From positions 1 through 64,000 of the forward strand of contig JAVBPG010000002.1 of assembly GCA_031549685.1 (NCBI GenBank): DNA of 64,000 nucleotides, written 5' to 3'. The position numbers and the translations under genes were made by a program. Under the pieces are notes generated by a model, which searched no databases, was not told the origin of the DNA, and worked only from the letters and a program-made list of their open reading frames with translations. The DNA comes from JAITMY01 sp031549685. GTDB lineage: Bacteria; Bacteroidota; Bacteroidia; Bacteroidales; UBA932. Shown piece after piece: positions 40,826 through 47,573 of the stretch. Position 1 is the stretch's first letter. Each line of letters starts with the position of its first letter.

Positions 40826-41376
40826 CGCGCACCGCCAAGCAAATAGTAATTATTGGCGCCAACGGCACCGGCAAAACCACGTACCAAAAAAAGTTGGCGG
40901 CCGCGGCCAAAAAGCGTGGCGAGCGCGTACTCGTGGTTACCTCGCACATTGAGGAGTGGACGGAGTACCCTGCGCTTGCGCACAGCAAAAGCGCCGTTCA
41001 AGGCTTCAAGGGTGGCGGCCGCCTGCTATGGATGGGCCGCGATACGCTCGATGTGGCGGCAGAGTTTCGCGGTGGTCTGCTCATTTTTGACGATTGCCGC
41101 GCCTACCTTACCGCCACCACCGACCCCGCGCTTTACCGCATCATGATTTCGCGCCGCCAGCAAATGGTTGATGTGTGCGCCGTGGGTCATGGCTTTGGCC
41201 ACATACCACCGGCGTTTTTTACCTACACTACGCACATTGTGCTGTTTCGCACCTCCGACAACATAAGCTGTCGTAAAAACGTGCTCAACGATTTTGAAAA
41301 AATGCGCGAGGCGCAGGCCCGGGTAAACGCTAAAGCCATTAAGCTACCCCACCACTACGAAATAGTAAAGCAATGA
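40789..41376 (+). CDS. Packaging ATPase (PM2 P9 / A32-like, FtsK-HerA superfamily)
   Basis: A 195-aa ATPase. Walker A is GANGTGKTT (about residues 22-30), Walker B LLIFDDCRAY (about 98-107); after an Arg-rich helix (ISRRQQMVDVC) comes VGHGFGHIPPAFFTYTTHIVLF, the post-Walker B strand and aromatic motif of the short P9/A32-type genome packaging ATPases of tailless membrane viruses. Filamentous-phage Zot proteins are a distant alternative, but they carry a membrane segment, which is absent here. It is the best marker that the element packages DNA without a terminase. Confidence 0.78.
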   Translation: MLKTEERGTLPVARTAKQIVIIGANGTGKTTYQKKLAAAAKKRGERVLVVTSHIEEWTEYPALAHSKSAVQGFKGGGRLLWMGRDTLDVAAEFRGGLLIFDDCRAYLTATTDPALYRIMISRRQQMVDVCAVGHGFGHIPPAFFTYTTHIVLFRTSDNISCRKNVLNDFEKMREAQARVNAKAIKLPHHYEIVKQ

Positions 41377-41561
41377 CCAAGGCTATTGGCAAATACGAGT
41401 ACGCGCAAAGGGTGGGCATATCCATGCGCACGCTGTGCCGCTGGCTCAACGTGCGCTACTACGCCGAGCTGCAGGCCTTAGGCTACTCCAAATATCAAAA
41501 GTTGCTGCTGCCTAAACAGGTTGAATTCTTAAACCAAAAGCTATGCGTAACCGAATTTTAG
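41373..41561 (+). CDS. Small HTH-like protein
   Basis: A 62-aa basic protein; YAQRVGISMRTLCRWLN is a MerR- or excisionase-like helix-turn-helix. Overlaps the ATPase stop (ATGA) and the next gene start. Might regulate late genes or be a DNA-binding virion protein. Confidence 0.55.
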   Translation: MTKAIGKYEYAQRVGISMRTLCRWLNVRYYAELQALGYSKYQKLLLPKQVEFLNQKLCVTEF

Positions 41562-41785
41562 CCAGCCTGCAAAATCTGCTTTGCTTTGCCCTTGGCTTTG
41601 CAGCCTGCTACCTGTGGCAGGCTCATGGCCGCGAAGCGCCGCTACCGCTACCCGCTACGTTAGAATCCGAAATACATAAACGCCATGAAGAAAAAGTTAA
41701 GCGTCTTGACACTTGCCCTCCTGATGAGCTGTTACGTCTTTGGGAGTGGTACACAGCCCCCGCAAACGGACAGCCTGAGCGTTAG
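41543..41785 (+). CDS. Signal-anchor protein, possible lysis accessory
   Basis: An 80-aa protein with an N-terminal span (LLCFALGFAACYLWQ) and a short periplasmic segment (HKRHEEKVKRLDTCPPDELL). Overlaps the next gene by 101 bases in another frame, as inner-membrane spanins overlap their partners in many phages. Confidence 0.55.
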   Translation: MRNRILASLQNLLCFALGFAACYLWQAHGREAPLPLPATLESEIHKRHEEKVKRLDTCPPDELLRLWEWYTAPANGQPER

Positions 41786-41975
41786 CCTCGGGGCTATGCG
41801 CGAAGCCGTAAAAATATTTGAGCAGCGCGATTACTACCACGACCTGTACCGGCTCAACCGCACGCTCAACGCCGCCTGCGAGGCTGAGGTAAAGCGCCTG
41901 CGCCGCGAGCGGTGGCTCTATGGAGGCTGCGGCGTAGCCGTGGGCTTGGTGGTTGGCATTGTCGTTTTTAAGTAA
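41685..41975 (+). CDS. Lipoprotein with C-terminal span, u-spanin-like
   Basis: A 96-aa protein with a lipoprotein signal (LALLMSC, Cys16), a periplasmic helical region (AMREAVKIFEQRDYYHDLYR) and a C-terminal transmembrane segment (GGCGVAVGLVVGIVVF). Lipid anchor at one end and inner-membrane span at the other is the arrangement of unimolecular spanins, which fuse the two membranes at lysis. The start overlaps the upstream anchor gene. Function is inferred from topology. Confidence 0.6.
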   Translation: MKKKLSVLTLALLMSCYVFGSGTQPPQTDSLSVSLGAMREAVKIFEQRDYYHDLYRLNRTLNAACEAEVKRLRRERWLYGGCGVAVGLVVGIVVFK

Positions 41976-41981
41976 AAATAG

Positions 41982-42023
41982 TACCTTTGCGGTACCAAAT
42001 CACGATTTTTTTTATTAACTTTG
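41982..42023 (+). promoter_or_regulatory. Candidate promoter boxes before DUF4160 gene
   Basis: TACCTTTG (41982-41989) and TAACTTTG (42016-42023) both fit TAnnTTTG; neither has a clear TTTG at -33. The second ends 11 bases before the ATG at 42035. Confidence 0.45.
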
Positions 42024-42034
42024 AATAGCAGCGT

Positions 42035-42334
42035 ATGCCAACAATCTTCGATTACATTGGAATTATTATAAAATTTTACTCCAATGAGCATGAGCCGATA
42101 CACGTACACGCCATATACAACAACGCTGAGGTAAAAATAACGCTGCATATAAAAGATAACGTGGTTTACAGGGCTACGTACCACGAGGTAAAAGGAAAGT
42201 TTAGTCCTTCAAAAATGGCTGACTTAAAAAAGTTTGTTTCGATAAACAAAAACGCAATGTTTTACGCGTGGAACCAATACTTTGTACACCACCTGCCTAT
42301 AAAGCCTGTAACCATTACAAAGCGCATAAAATGA
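42035..42334 (+). CDS. DUF4160 protein
   Basis: A 99-aa protein beginning MPTIFDYIGIIIKFYSNEHEPIHVHAIY, the DUF4160 signature (EHxPIHVHA). Usually encoded directly before DUF2442, as here (ATGA overlap); the pair is suspected to act as a toxin-antitoxin-like module, although activity is not firmly shown. AT-rich compared with the neighbouring structural genes. Confidence 0.78.
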   Translation: MPTIFDYIGIIIKFYSNEHEPIHVHAIYNNAEVKITLHIKDNVVYRATYHEVKGKFSPSKMADLKKFVSINKNAMFYAWNQYFVHHLPIKPVTITKRIK

Positions 42335-42585
42335 TAAAAAAAGTTACATATCTACACGATTACCTTCTCTCGGTTACGTTTAGCGACAAAACTAAGAGGG
42401 TAATAGACTTGTACCCATTTCTTTCCAAAAGTAAGCACCCGCTCATTCGCAAATTTTTAAACCTTGATTTATTCAAAACTTTTAGAGTAGAGCACGGCTC
42501 GCTGTGCTGGGGCGATAACGAGTTTGACCTCGACCCACACTCCATTTACCACGGCGAGTTTGACGCGCACTTAGAGCACGCCTAA
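42331..42585 (+). CDS. DUF2442 protein
   Basis: An 84-aa protein; YLLSVTFSDKTKRVIDLYPFL and LCWGDNEFDLDPHSIYH are DUF2442 hallmarks. Start at ATG 42331 overlapping the DUF4160 stop. Likely partner of DUF4160. Confidence 0.78.
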   Translation: MIKKVTYLHDYLLSVTFSDKTKRVIDLYPFLSKSKHPLIRKFLNLDLFKTFRVEHGSLCWGDNEFDLDPHSIYHGEFDAHLEHA

Positions 42586-42590
42586 CACCC

Positions 42591-42619
42591 AAGGCTTACC
42601 CACACGGTAAGCCTTTTTT
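42591..42619 (+). terminator. Intrinsic terminator
   Basis: AAGGCTTACC-CACAC-GGTAAGCCTT and T6. Same stem as at 37947. Closes the DUF4160/DUF2442 unit. Confidence 0.88.
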
Positions 42620-42649
42620 CTTCCCGGTAGCACCAATTCAAAAAATTAC

Positions 42650-42657
42650 TATCTTTG
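42650..42657 (+). promoter_or_regulatory. -7 box of small RNA promoter
   Basis: TATCTTTG fits TAnnTTTG; predicted start at about 42662, exactly where the paired RNA structure begins. No clear TTTG at -33. Confidence 0.55.
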
Positions 42658-42661
42658 CCCT

Positions 42662-42791
42662 TGTCTGTTACTCACATATTTCAAGGGCAAATCAACAAAA
42701 AAATAATAGTTTGCTAATGGATGGCTAAACCGTAAGGTTTAGCGACTTCAAGCCCTGCTTGTGAGTGACAGACACATCCATTGGCTTTTTT
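42662..42791 (+). ncRNA. Pseudoknotted small RNA
   Basis: Four helices are visible. P1: 42662-42676 with 42760-42774, fifteen pairs including one G-U. P2: AGGGC (42684-42688) with GCCCT (42752-42756). P4: GCTAAACC-GTAA-GGTTTAGC (42724-42743), eight pairs with a GNRA loop. P3: 42713-42723 with 42775-42785, eleven pairs including one G-U, crossing P1 and P2 and so making a pseudoknot. T6 and ATTT follow P3, so P3 also serves as terminator stem. A TAnnTTTG box lies just upstream. No open frame inside. It could be a free RNA or a leader for the gene at 42814. I know no family with this layout. Confidence 0.7.
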
Positions 42792-42813
42792 ATTTACCTT
42801 AATTCTTTTACAA

Positions 42814-43086
42814 ATGTCTGTCAAAAAGAATGCAACCAGTGTAGAATACTGGAGAAAGGAGGCTGAAACCTACAAGGGGCTGTATAGCGAAACGCTACAG
42901 CTGCTCGCTACAGCCACTAACATTAACCGCGACCTGGTATGCCTTGGCGACCAGCCAACGCACAGGGAAAAAGTACAGGCTCCTACTAACTCCAAGGAGT
43001 GGTATGAGCAGCAACTTCAACTGCTAATTGACGAGGAGCGATACGAAGAAGCCGCTGCCTTGAAGCGACGAAAAGAAAATACGTAA
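42814..43086 (+). CDS. Small UVR-like coiled-coil protein
   Basis: A 90-aa helical protein. YEQQLQLLIDEERYEEAAAL near the C-terminus resembles the UVR helical hairpin of UvrB/UvrC. N-terminal part is another helix (EYWRKEAETYKGLYSETLQL). Lies between the small RNA and a terminator, so possibly a single-gene unit governed by that RNA. Confidence 0.55.
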   Translation: MSVKKNATSVEYWRKEAETYKGLYSETLQLLATATNINRDLVCLGDQPTHREKVQAPTNSKEWYEQQLQLLIDEERYEEAAALKRRKENT

Positions 43087-43091
43087 CCATC

Positions 43092-43116
43092 AGCCTGCCC
43101 CTCGGCAGGCTTTTTT
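43092..43116 (+). terminator. Intrinsic terminator
   Basis: AGCCTGCC-CCTC-GGCAGGCT followed by T6. Confidence 0.88.
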
Positions 43117-43201
43117 ATGCTCAAAAAGCACACAAAGTGCCAAAAGCAGCCAAATGCAGCCACAACGCGCCGCAAGCAGCCACCGCCATTTTGCACCCCT
43201 A

Positions 43202-43392
43202 TACCTTTGCCCCTATACTTTTTGTATGCGATTAGTTTTGTTTGTGTTTGTCGAGTAGGAGGAGTAAGAAAGTACGCTCACGGCCAAGGCCGTTTGAATA
43301 TTGACTATGAAACTTTGAAGGCGTTCCATCCCGAACGAAAGCTACAAAATTCCGAAAGTGGCCACGTAATTGAAGCCAAAGAGTGTGGATAG
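43202..43392 (+). other. Promoter box and uncertain short frame before capsid module
   Basis: TACCTTTG (43202-43209) is a good -7 box and may start the structural operon. A frame to 43392 ends KLQNSESGHVIEAKECG with coding-like composition, but it lacks an ATG (first options TTG at 43220 or farther upstream). I cannot decide whether it is a gene. Confidence 0.35.
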
Positions 43393-43445
43393 GAAACAGA
43401 ATGAGTAGGATTTTTCGCAAATTATTAACCAAAAAATAAAAATCA

Positions 43446-43595
43446 ATGTTGAACAAAACCAAAACTGTAGCGATTTTGCTCATTAGCTTAATCGTGCTGG
43501 TGGTTGCTTTTGAGGTGTACCGCCGCAAGAGCGCCAAAAAGGCGATAACGCCCACCGCCACTACGGAGGAAAAGAAAGACACCCCCGCGGCCTAA
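43446..43595 (+). CDS. Small membrane protein (49 aa)
   Basis: Short protein starting MLNKTKTVAILLISLIVLVV, one span (about 7-24) then a basic and Thr/Lys/Glu-rich tail (RRKSAKKA). It stands immediately upstream of the capsid gene and has the same N-in, single-span form as the later virion membrane proteins. Likely a minor virion membrane protein. Confidence 0.6.
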   Translation: MLNKTKTVAILLISLIVLVVAFEVYRRKSAKKAITPTATTEEKKDTPAA

Positions 43596-43628
43596 ATTGT
43601 TAAACCTTAAAAACAAAAAAGAAGAAAA

Positions 43629-44261
43629 ATGGAAAAGAATCTTGACCCCAAAAAGTCGCTGTCGAACGCATACACCGGCAACTCAAATTTTGTAGGTGCC
43701 ACCCTTGGCGCCGATGACGAAACCTACGGCTACGTTCTGAGGAACGAAACCAACAAGCCTGTTTTGCTGGCGCTGTTCCCGGGCTACTACACCAAGGCCG
43801 CCGACATTATGAACCAGCAGGGTAAAACCGTTGACGCCATTCTTACCGAGGGCGTAGTGTTTACGCACGAGGACAAAAACGTAACCTGCTACGGTAACCC
43901 CAAGGCGTTTGGCGAGTTCAAGGCTTTTGCGCTGTACAACCCGCAAAAAATGAAGTCGCTGACCATGCGCGTGGATGATGCTTCGCAGTTTGGCCAAACC
44001 ATCAATGTGCAGTCGCTGTCGCCCTACCGCAACCTTGGCGATAAGCGCATTTCTCCCGCTCAGTACAAGGATGCCAAGCAAACCAACGATAAGCTGGTTT
44101 CCATCCCGCTGGGCGATGTGCAGATGGATAGCAACACGGTTATTACCTACACCGTAATGCCTGGGCGCGAGGTGGAGTTTACCTGGTTCCTTGACTGCAT
44201 GAGCAACCCATCGGAGGAGCTGCGCCGCGCCGCCGCTCGCGCCGCCGCCAAAAAGCAGTAA
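43629..44261 (+). CDS. Candidate major capsid protein
   Basis: A 210-aa soluble protein with alternating strands (KPVLLALFPGYY; KSLTMRVDD; NTVITYTVM; VEFTWFLD), an N-terminal arm, and a basic Ala/Arg-rich tail (ELRRAAARAAAKK) that could contact DNA or membrane. It leads the structural operon, has a strong AACCTTAAAAA leader and a terminator two genes later, suggesting high expression. At 210 aa it is small for a double jelly roll and would fit a single jelly roll, as in P23-77-type viruses. No sequence family recognised; the capsid role follows from position, composition and the absence of another candidate. Paralogue at 32134. Confidence 0.6.
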   Translation: MEKNLDPKKSLSNAYTGNSNFVGATLGADDETYGYVLRNETNKPVLLALFPGYYTKAADIMNQQGKTVDAILTEGVVFTHEDKNVTCYGNPKAFGEFKAFALYNPQKMKSLTMRVDDASQFGQTINVQSLSPYRNLGDKRISPAQYKDAKQTNDKLVSIPLGDVQMDSNTVITYTVMPGREVEFTWFLDCMSNPSEELRRAAARAAAKKQ

Positions 44262-44267
44262 AACACA

Positions 44268-44825
44268 ATGGATAGCAATAAAAAAATACAGGCCGTAATG
44301 CGCATGCTCGGAGAGGAAGACCTCTCCGAGGTGCTCGGACGGTTCGGCTACTTTGGCAAACCTACGGAGGCGTTGGTGTGGGAGGCTACAGGCAAGTACG
44401 GCGAGCGCTTTGTAACGGCGCTCAACGAGGCCGCTAAAAAAAGCGCTTCGTACTACGGAACGCCGCTCACAACGGCACCTACTCTTTCGCGCTTAGAGGG
44501 CGAAAAAGTGGAAACCCCCGCCACCGATGCTGCAAAAACTGACACCTCAAGCAACGTAAAAGGTTGGATTGATTCCGCTTTTGGCTGGCTCAAAACTGGT
44601 AGTGATATTGGCATTGATTGGGCAACGTTGTATAAAAACAACCCCGGTGCAAAAGTAGATGCTAACGGCAACCTTGTGGATGCCAATGGCAACCTGCTGG
44701 CAATGGCCGGTACCAACAACCAAAACCAAAACAGCGGAAGCAACAATACCATACTGTACATTTCGCTGGGGCTGGCTGCGGTGGTGGTGCTCGGAGTGGT
44801 CTTTATGAGGCCTTTTAAAAAGTAG
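44268..44825 (+). CDS. Virion membrane protein candidate with C-terminal span
   Basis: A 185-aa protein: helical N-terminal domain (RMLGEEDLSEVLGRFGYFGK), Thr/Asp-rich linker, tandem VDANGNL repeats (about 132-144), Asn/Gln-rich stretch, and a C-terminal span (TILYISLGLAAVVVLGVVFM) ending in Lys. Six bases behind the capsid gene. Tail-anchored topology suggests an internal-membrane or vertex protein. Confidence 0.6.
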   Translation: MDSNKKIQAVMRMLGEEDLSEVLGRFGYFGKPTEALVWEATGKYGERFVTALNEAAKKSASYYGTPLTTAPTLSRLEGEKVETPATDAAKTDTSSNVKGWIDSAFGWLKTGSDIGIDWATLYKNNPGAKVDANGNLVDANGNLLAMAGTNNQNQNSGSNNTILYISLGLAAVVVLGVVFMRPFKK

Positions 44826-44845
44826 CAAAACATAAAACGGCTGAA

Positions 44846-44882
44846 AAGGCTCGCTTGCCAAGGTGCGAGCGAGCCTTTTTAC
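44846..44882 (+). terminator. Terminator after capsid gene pair
   Basis: AAGGCTCGCT and AGCGAGCCTT pair around a 12-base loop, with T5. Probably partial, allowing more capsid than downstream transcript. Confidence 0.75.
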
Positions 44883-44894
44883 TTTAAGTAAAAA

Positions 44895-45461
44895 ATGGAC
44901 GTTATTTTTTTAGATAATCCGGTATTCGACAGCGTGGCGGTGGTCAACCGCTCCACGGGTATTATCATGGTCAACGCGCCGCTTTTTGCCGGGTACACTC
45001 CCTTTGAGCAGCGCTTTATCCTTCTGCACGAGGAGGGGCACTACGTGCTTGATACCGACTGCGAATTTACCGCCGATGCCTACGCCTTCGACCGCCTGGC
45101 GGGGACTGAGTTTCGCAGCCTGCGGCAGCTGGTGGCAACGCTCGAACGCACCCTGCCCTTTACCACCCGCGAGCATCGTGAGCGGGTAAACGCCCAGCTG
45201 CGCCGCGCCCTCAAGTGGGACTACGAGCACGGCAATAGGGAGGCCGGCCGGATGCTGGCGCGCCTGAACGCCGGCTACTCAGCCATGACCGGCACCGAGG
45301 ATAAGCTGCTTGGCGCTGTAGCCGACGACATCAACAACCGAAACGCTACCAACGTAAACGGCTGGCTGTCGAACTTTAGCAAGCTGAGCCAACAACAAAA
45401 GATGCTGGCCGGTGGCGCCATCGCCGCCGGTGTTTTGGCCTTAATCATCATAACACGATAG
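44895..45461 (+). CDS. HExxH metallopeptidase with C-terminal span
   Basis: A 188-aa protein. FILLHEEGHYVLDTD has the HExxH zinc motif and TADAYAFDRL supplies a probable third ligand, as in ImmA/IrrE or M48-like peptidases. A single C-terminal span (GGAIAAGVLALIIIT) anchors it. Its place within the virion operon suggests maturation of structural proteins or a role in host entry. Family assignment is not exact. Confidence 0.6.
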   Translation: MDVIFLDNPVFDSVAVVNRSTGIIMVNAPLFAGYTPFEQRFILLHEEGHYVLDTDCEFTADAYAFDRLAGTEFRSLRQLVATLERTLPFTTREHRERVNAQLRRALKWDYEHGNREAGRMLARLNAGYSAMTGTEDKLLGAVADDINNRNATNVNGWLSNFSKLSQQQKMLAGGAIAAGVLALIIITR

Positions 45462-45465
45462 CACC

Positions 45466-45756
45466 ATGTTAGCAGCAATAACGGCCGGAATAACCGCCAT
45501 AGGCACCGGAGTGGCCAGCATATTCGGCTACAAGAGCAACAAGGCTGCCGCCGGAGCGCAAAGCGATATAGCCGCCGCCAATAAGCACATATCTGACAAC
45601 AACCTTGGTATAGCCCACGCCGGCGAAACGCAAAATGTGGTAGGCTCCTACTATAGCTTTAAAATAACCGAAGAGCAGCAGGACACCATTGTGAAGGTGG
45701 CCATCATTGTTGCCGTAATGCTGGTTTTAGTTACACGAATTAAATCACGAAAATAA
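45466..45756 (+). CDS. Small membrane protein, two spans
   Basis: A 96-aa protein with hydrophobic N-terminus (AAITAGITAIGTGVASIFGY) and C-terminal span (KVAIIVAVMLVLVT). Virion membrane protein candidate. Four bases behind the peptidase gene. Confidence 0.6.
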   Translation: MLAAITAGITAIGTGVASIFGYKSNKAAAGAQSDIAAANKHISDNNLGIAHAGETQNVVGSYYSFKITEEQQDTIVKVAIIVAVMLVLVTRIKSRK

Positions 45757-45757
45757 A

Positions 45758-45988
45758 ATGAAGTACACCCCCGATTTTATAACCATTTCGGCCAAGCAGG
45801 GCGACCCGTCCGTGCTTTGGATTGGCAAGAGCGGTAGGTATTACCGCACCAAGCCCCACGCCATAGAGGACAACCCCGCCGAGGCTTACCCCTACAAGTC
45901 GCCGTTCAACGCCGCGCTGTGGACGGGTGTTGCCGTGCTGGCCGCACTCGCTATTGGCTTTTTCTTGTACCGCCGTTTAAAAAAGTAA
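45758..45988 (+). CDS. Small tail-anchored membrane protein
   Basis: A 76-aa protein with beta-rich front (PSVLWIGKSGRYYRT) and one C-terminal span (LWTGVAVLAALAIGFFLY) followed by RRLKK. Same topology as neighbours. Confidence 0.6.
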   Translation: MKYTPDFITISAKQGDPSVLWIGKSGRYYRTKPHAIEDNPAEAYPYKSPFNAALWTGVAVLAALAIGFFLYRRLKK

Positions 45989-45992
45989 TACC

Positions 45993-46346
45993 ATGAACGT
46001 ACCTATTGTATCCGACCTGCTGCAACATGCCTGTGCGCCTCGCACCCGCAAAAGCGAACACGCTGTGGGCAAAAACCGCTACCGCAAGGCAAGGCGCTAC
46101 ACCGGCGAACAACCCGCCGCCACGGCAGCGCCCGCTAATGACCGGCCGCAACCTGCCGCCACCCCAAAAAGGGATGGCACCAAAAAGCCCACCAATCCCA
46201 CCCGCAGGCCACAGCAGGCGCCGAGCGTGGTTGTTGTGCAGCCCGCCGCGCAAGGCGCGGGGCTTGGGCACTACCTCCCCTCGCTACCGATGCTCTGCGC
46301 CGTAGGCTTGGCGGTGGCTATTGTTTTACTCGTAAAAGGTAAGTAA
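45993..46346 (+). CDS. Pro-rich tail-anchored membrane protein
   Basis: A 117-aa protein with a basic Ala/Pro-rich N-terminal two thirds and a C-terminal span (PMLCAVGLAVAIVLLVKG). Stop overlaps the next start by one base (TAATG). Confidence 0.6.
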   Translation: MNVPIVSDLLQHACAPRTRKSEHAVGKNRYRKARRYTGEQPAATAAPANDRPQPAATPKRDGTKKPTNPTRRPQQAPSVVVVQPAAQGAGLGHYLPSLPMLCAVGLAVAIVLLVKGK

Positions 46347-46780
46347 TGAAAAAAGTAGCAAAATATTGGGCACCATTGCCCCTAAAGTACAAAGCCGCAG
46401 CCATAGTGGTGGTGGCTATTTGTGCGTACCTGCTGTACCGCAAATTCCTCAAAAAAAGCGAAGCGGATAAAATAGCCGAACAGCTAAGCGACAGCGTAAA
46501 TAGCACACCGGTCAACAAGAGCAACCTTACGCTTACCGATAACGATTTAAACGTGATGGCGGCACAGCTGTACAAGGCCATGAAGGGAGCCGGCACCGAT
46601 ACCGATACCGTTTCCAACGTGCTGAGCCGCGTAAAGACTAAGGACGACCTAAACGCGCTCATTCGTGCCTACGGCATCAAGGACGGCGAAGATTTGCGCC
46701 TGTGGCTCAAGGGCGACCTTGGCGGGAAAAATCTCGAAGCTGTTATAAATCTATTTACGGATTTGGGCGTAGTTTTCTAA
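46346..46780 (+). CDS. Membrane-anchored helical protein, tandem paralogue 1
   Basis: A 144-aa protein with an N-terminal span (AAAIVVVAICAYLLY) and a helical domain (NDLNVMAAQLYKAMKGAGTD; KTKDDLNALIRAYGIKDG). Closely parallels the next gene. The LYKAMKGAGTD string resembles an annexin repeat, but only one short copy is present. Overlaps the next start (TAATG). Confidence 0.6.
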   Translation: MKKVAKYWAPLPLKYKAAAIVVVAICAYLLYRKFLKKSEADKIAEQLSDSVNSTPVNKSNLTLTDNDLNVMAAQLYKAMKGAGTDTDTVSNVLSRVKTKDDLNALIRAYGIKDGEDLRLWLKGDLGGKNLEAVINLFTDLGVVF

Positions 46781-47202
46781 TGAAAAAAAGCATAAAAATA
46801 GGGCTTGGCGTAGCGCTGGCAGCAGCTATTATTGCTGCTGTGTATATTTTTCGACACCGCAAAAAGGTGAAGGATGAAAAGGAGGCGCAGGCGCTTGCCG
46901 CTGCCAAGGCCGCCATTACCGAAACGCCGGCTAATAAAAGCAATGTAACCCTGTCTAATAGGGAGTTGGAAATCACAGCTATTCACCTATACGAGGCCAT
47001 GAAACCGGTAGCCGGTACCAATGAAACGCAGTTTTGGCTATACATGAATAAGGCAAAAAACAAGGACGACCTTAAGGCCATCATTGCTGCCTTTGGTACG
47101 CACGACGGCAAGGACTTGCGCGCCTACATTAAGAGCGAACCCGATGCGGCCTTTAGGGCTAAGGCGGCAGCCTTTTTTAAATCACTCGAAGTAAGTTTTT
47201 AA
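46780..47202 (+). CDS. Membrane-anchored helical protein, tandem paralogue 2
   Basis: A 140-aa protein, same plan as the preceding one: N-terminal span (GVALAAAIIAAVYIF), linker TPANKSNVTLSN (TPVNKSNLTLTD in paralogue 1) and LYEAMKPVAGTN, KNKDDLKAIIAAFGTHDGKD. Start at the ATG overlapping the previous stop. Likely a virion membrane component. Confidence 0.65.
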   Translation: MKKSIKIGLGVALAAAIIAAVYIFRHRKKVKDEKEAQALAAAKAAITETPANKSNVTLSNRELEITAIHLYEAMKPVAGTNETQFWLYMNKAKNKDDLKAIIAAFGTHDGKDLRAYIKSEPDAAFRAKAAAFFKSLEVSF

Positions 47203-47205
47203 GCT

Positions 47206-47572
47206 ATGAAAAAGAGCATAAAAGTAACCATAGGCGTAGTATCGGCGCTATCGGCGCTGCTGGCCGTTGCCGTTTGGATTCTGTATAAAAACCGTAAGGA
47301 AATAACCACCGAGGTGGCCAAAATTCCGCAGCTGTTTTCGGGGGGGGCAGCCCACCGGACAAACTCCCGATGCCGCCTTCCCGCTCAAGATGGGCAGCAG
47401 GGGCGAGTGCGTAAAAAAGCTGCAGGCGGCGCTTAATACCATGAAGCCGCTTACGCCCCTTGCTCCCGTAAAGGTGGATGGTATTTTTGGCGAAAAAACG
47501 CAATCCATGCTAAAGTACAAGCAGGGCGTAACGGAGGTTAGCAAGGAAAAGTACCAACAAATTGTAGGGTAA
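47206..47572 (+). pseudogene. Membrane-anchored peptidoglycan-binding protein, frameshifted at G8
   Basis: The first frame (47206-47347) gives MKKSIKVTIGVVSALSALLA, a span and KIPQLFSGG; it then meets a run of eight G (47340-47347) and continues out of frame to a stop at 47436. In the +1 frame the sequence reads GQPTGQTPDAAFPLKMGSRG and a complete peptidoglycan-binding domain (CVKKLQAAL, VKVDGIFGEKTQ) to 47572. With seven G the protein would be continuous, about 121 aa. It may be a sequencing error, phase variation by slippage or programmed frameshifting. Would help penetrate or degrade murein. Confidence 0.7.
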
Positions 47573-47573
47573 A

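Noticed and set aside
40789..41376. Zot protein of a filamentous (inovirus) element
   Set aside because: No membrane segment in the ATPase, no Rep HUH protein, and the element has spike, endolysin and membrane-protein genes not found in inoviruses.
43117..43392. Plus-strand frame of 91 codons ahead of the capsid module as a full gene
   Set aside because: Its ATG lies inside the preceding terminator and the first part is low-complexity; only the last 40 codons look coding, so it is listed as uncertain.
46346..46780. Annexin domain
   Set aside because: Only one partial LYKAMKGAGTD match; annexins need four repeats with calcium loops. Likely chance similarity in a helical protein.
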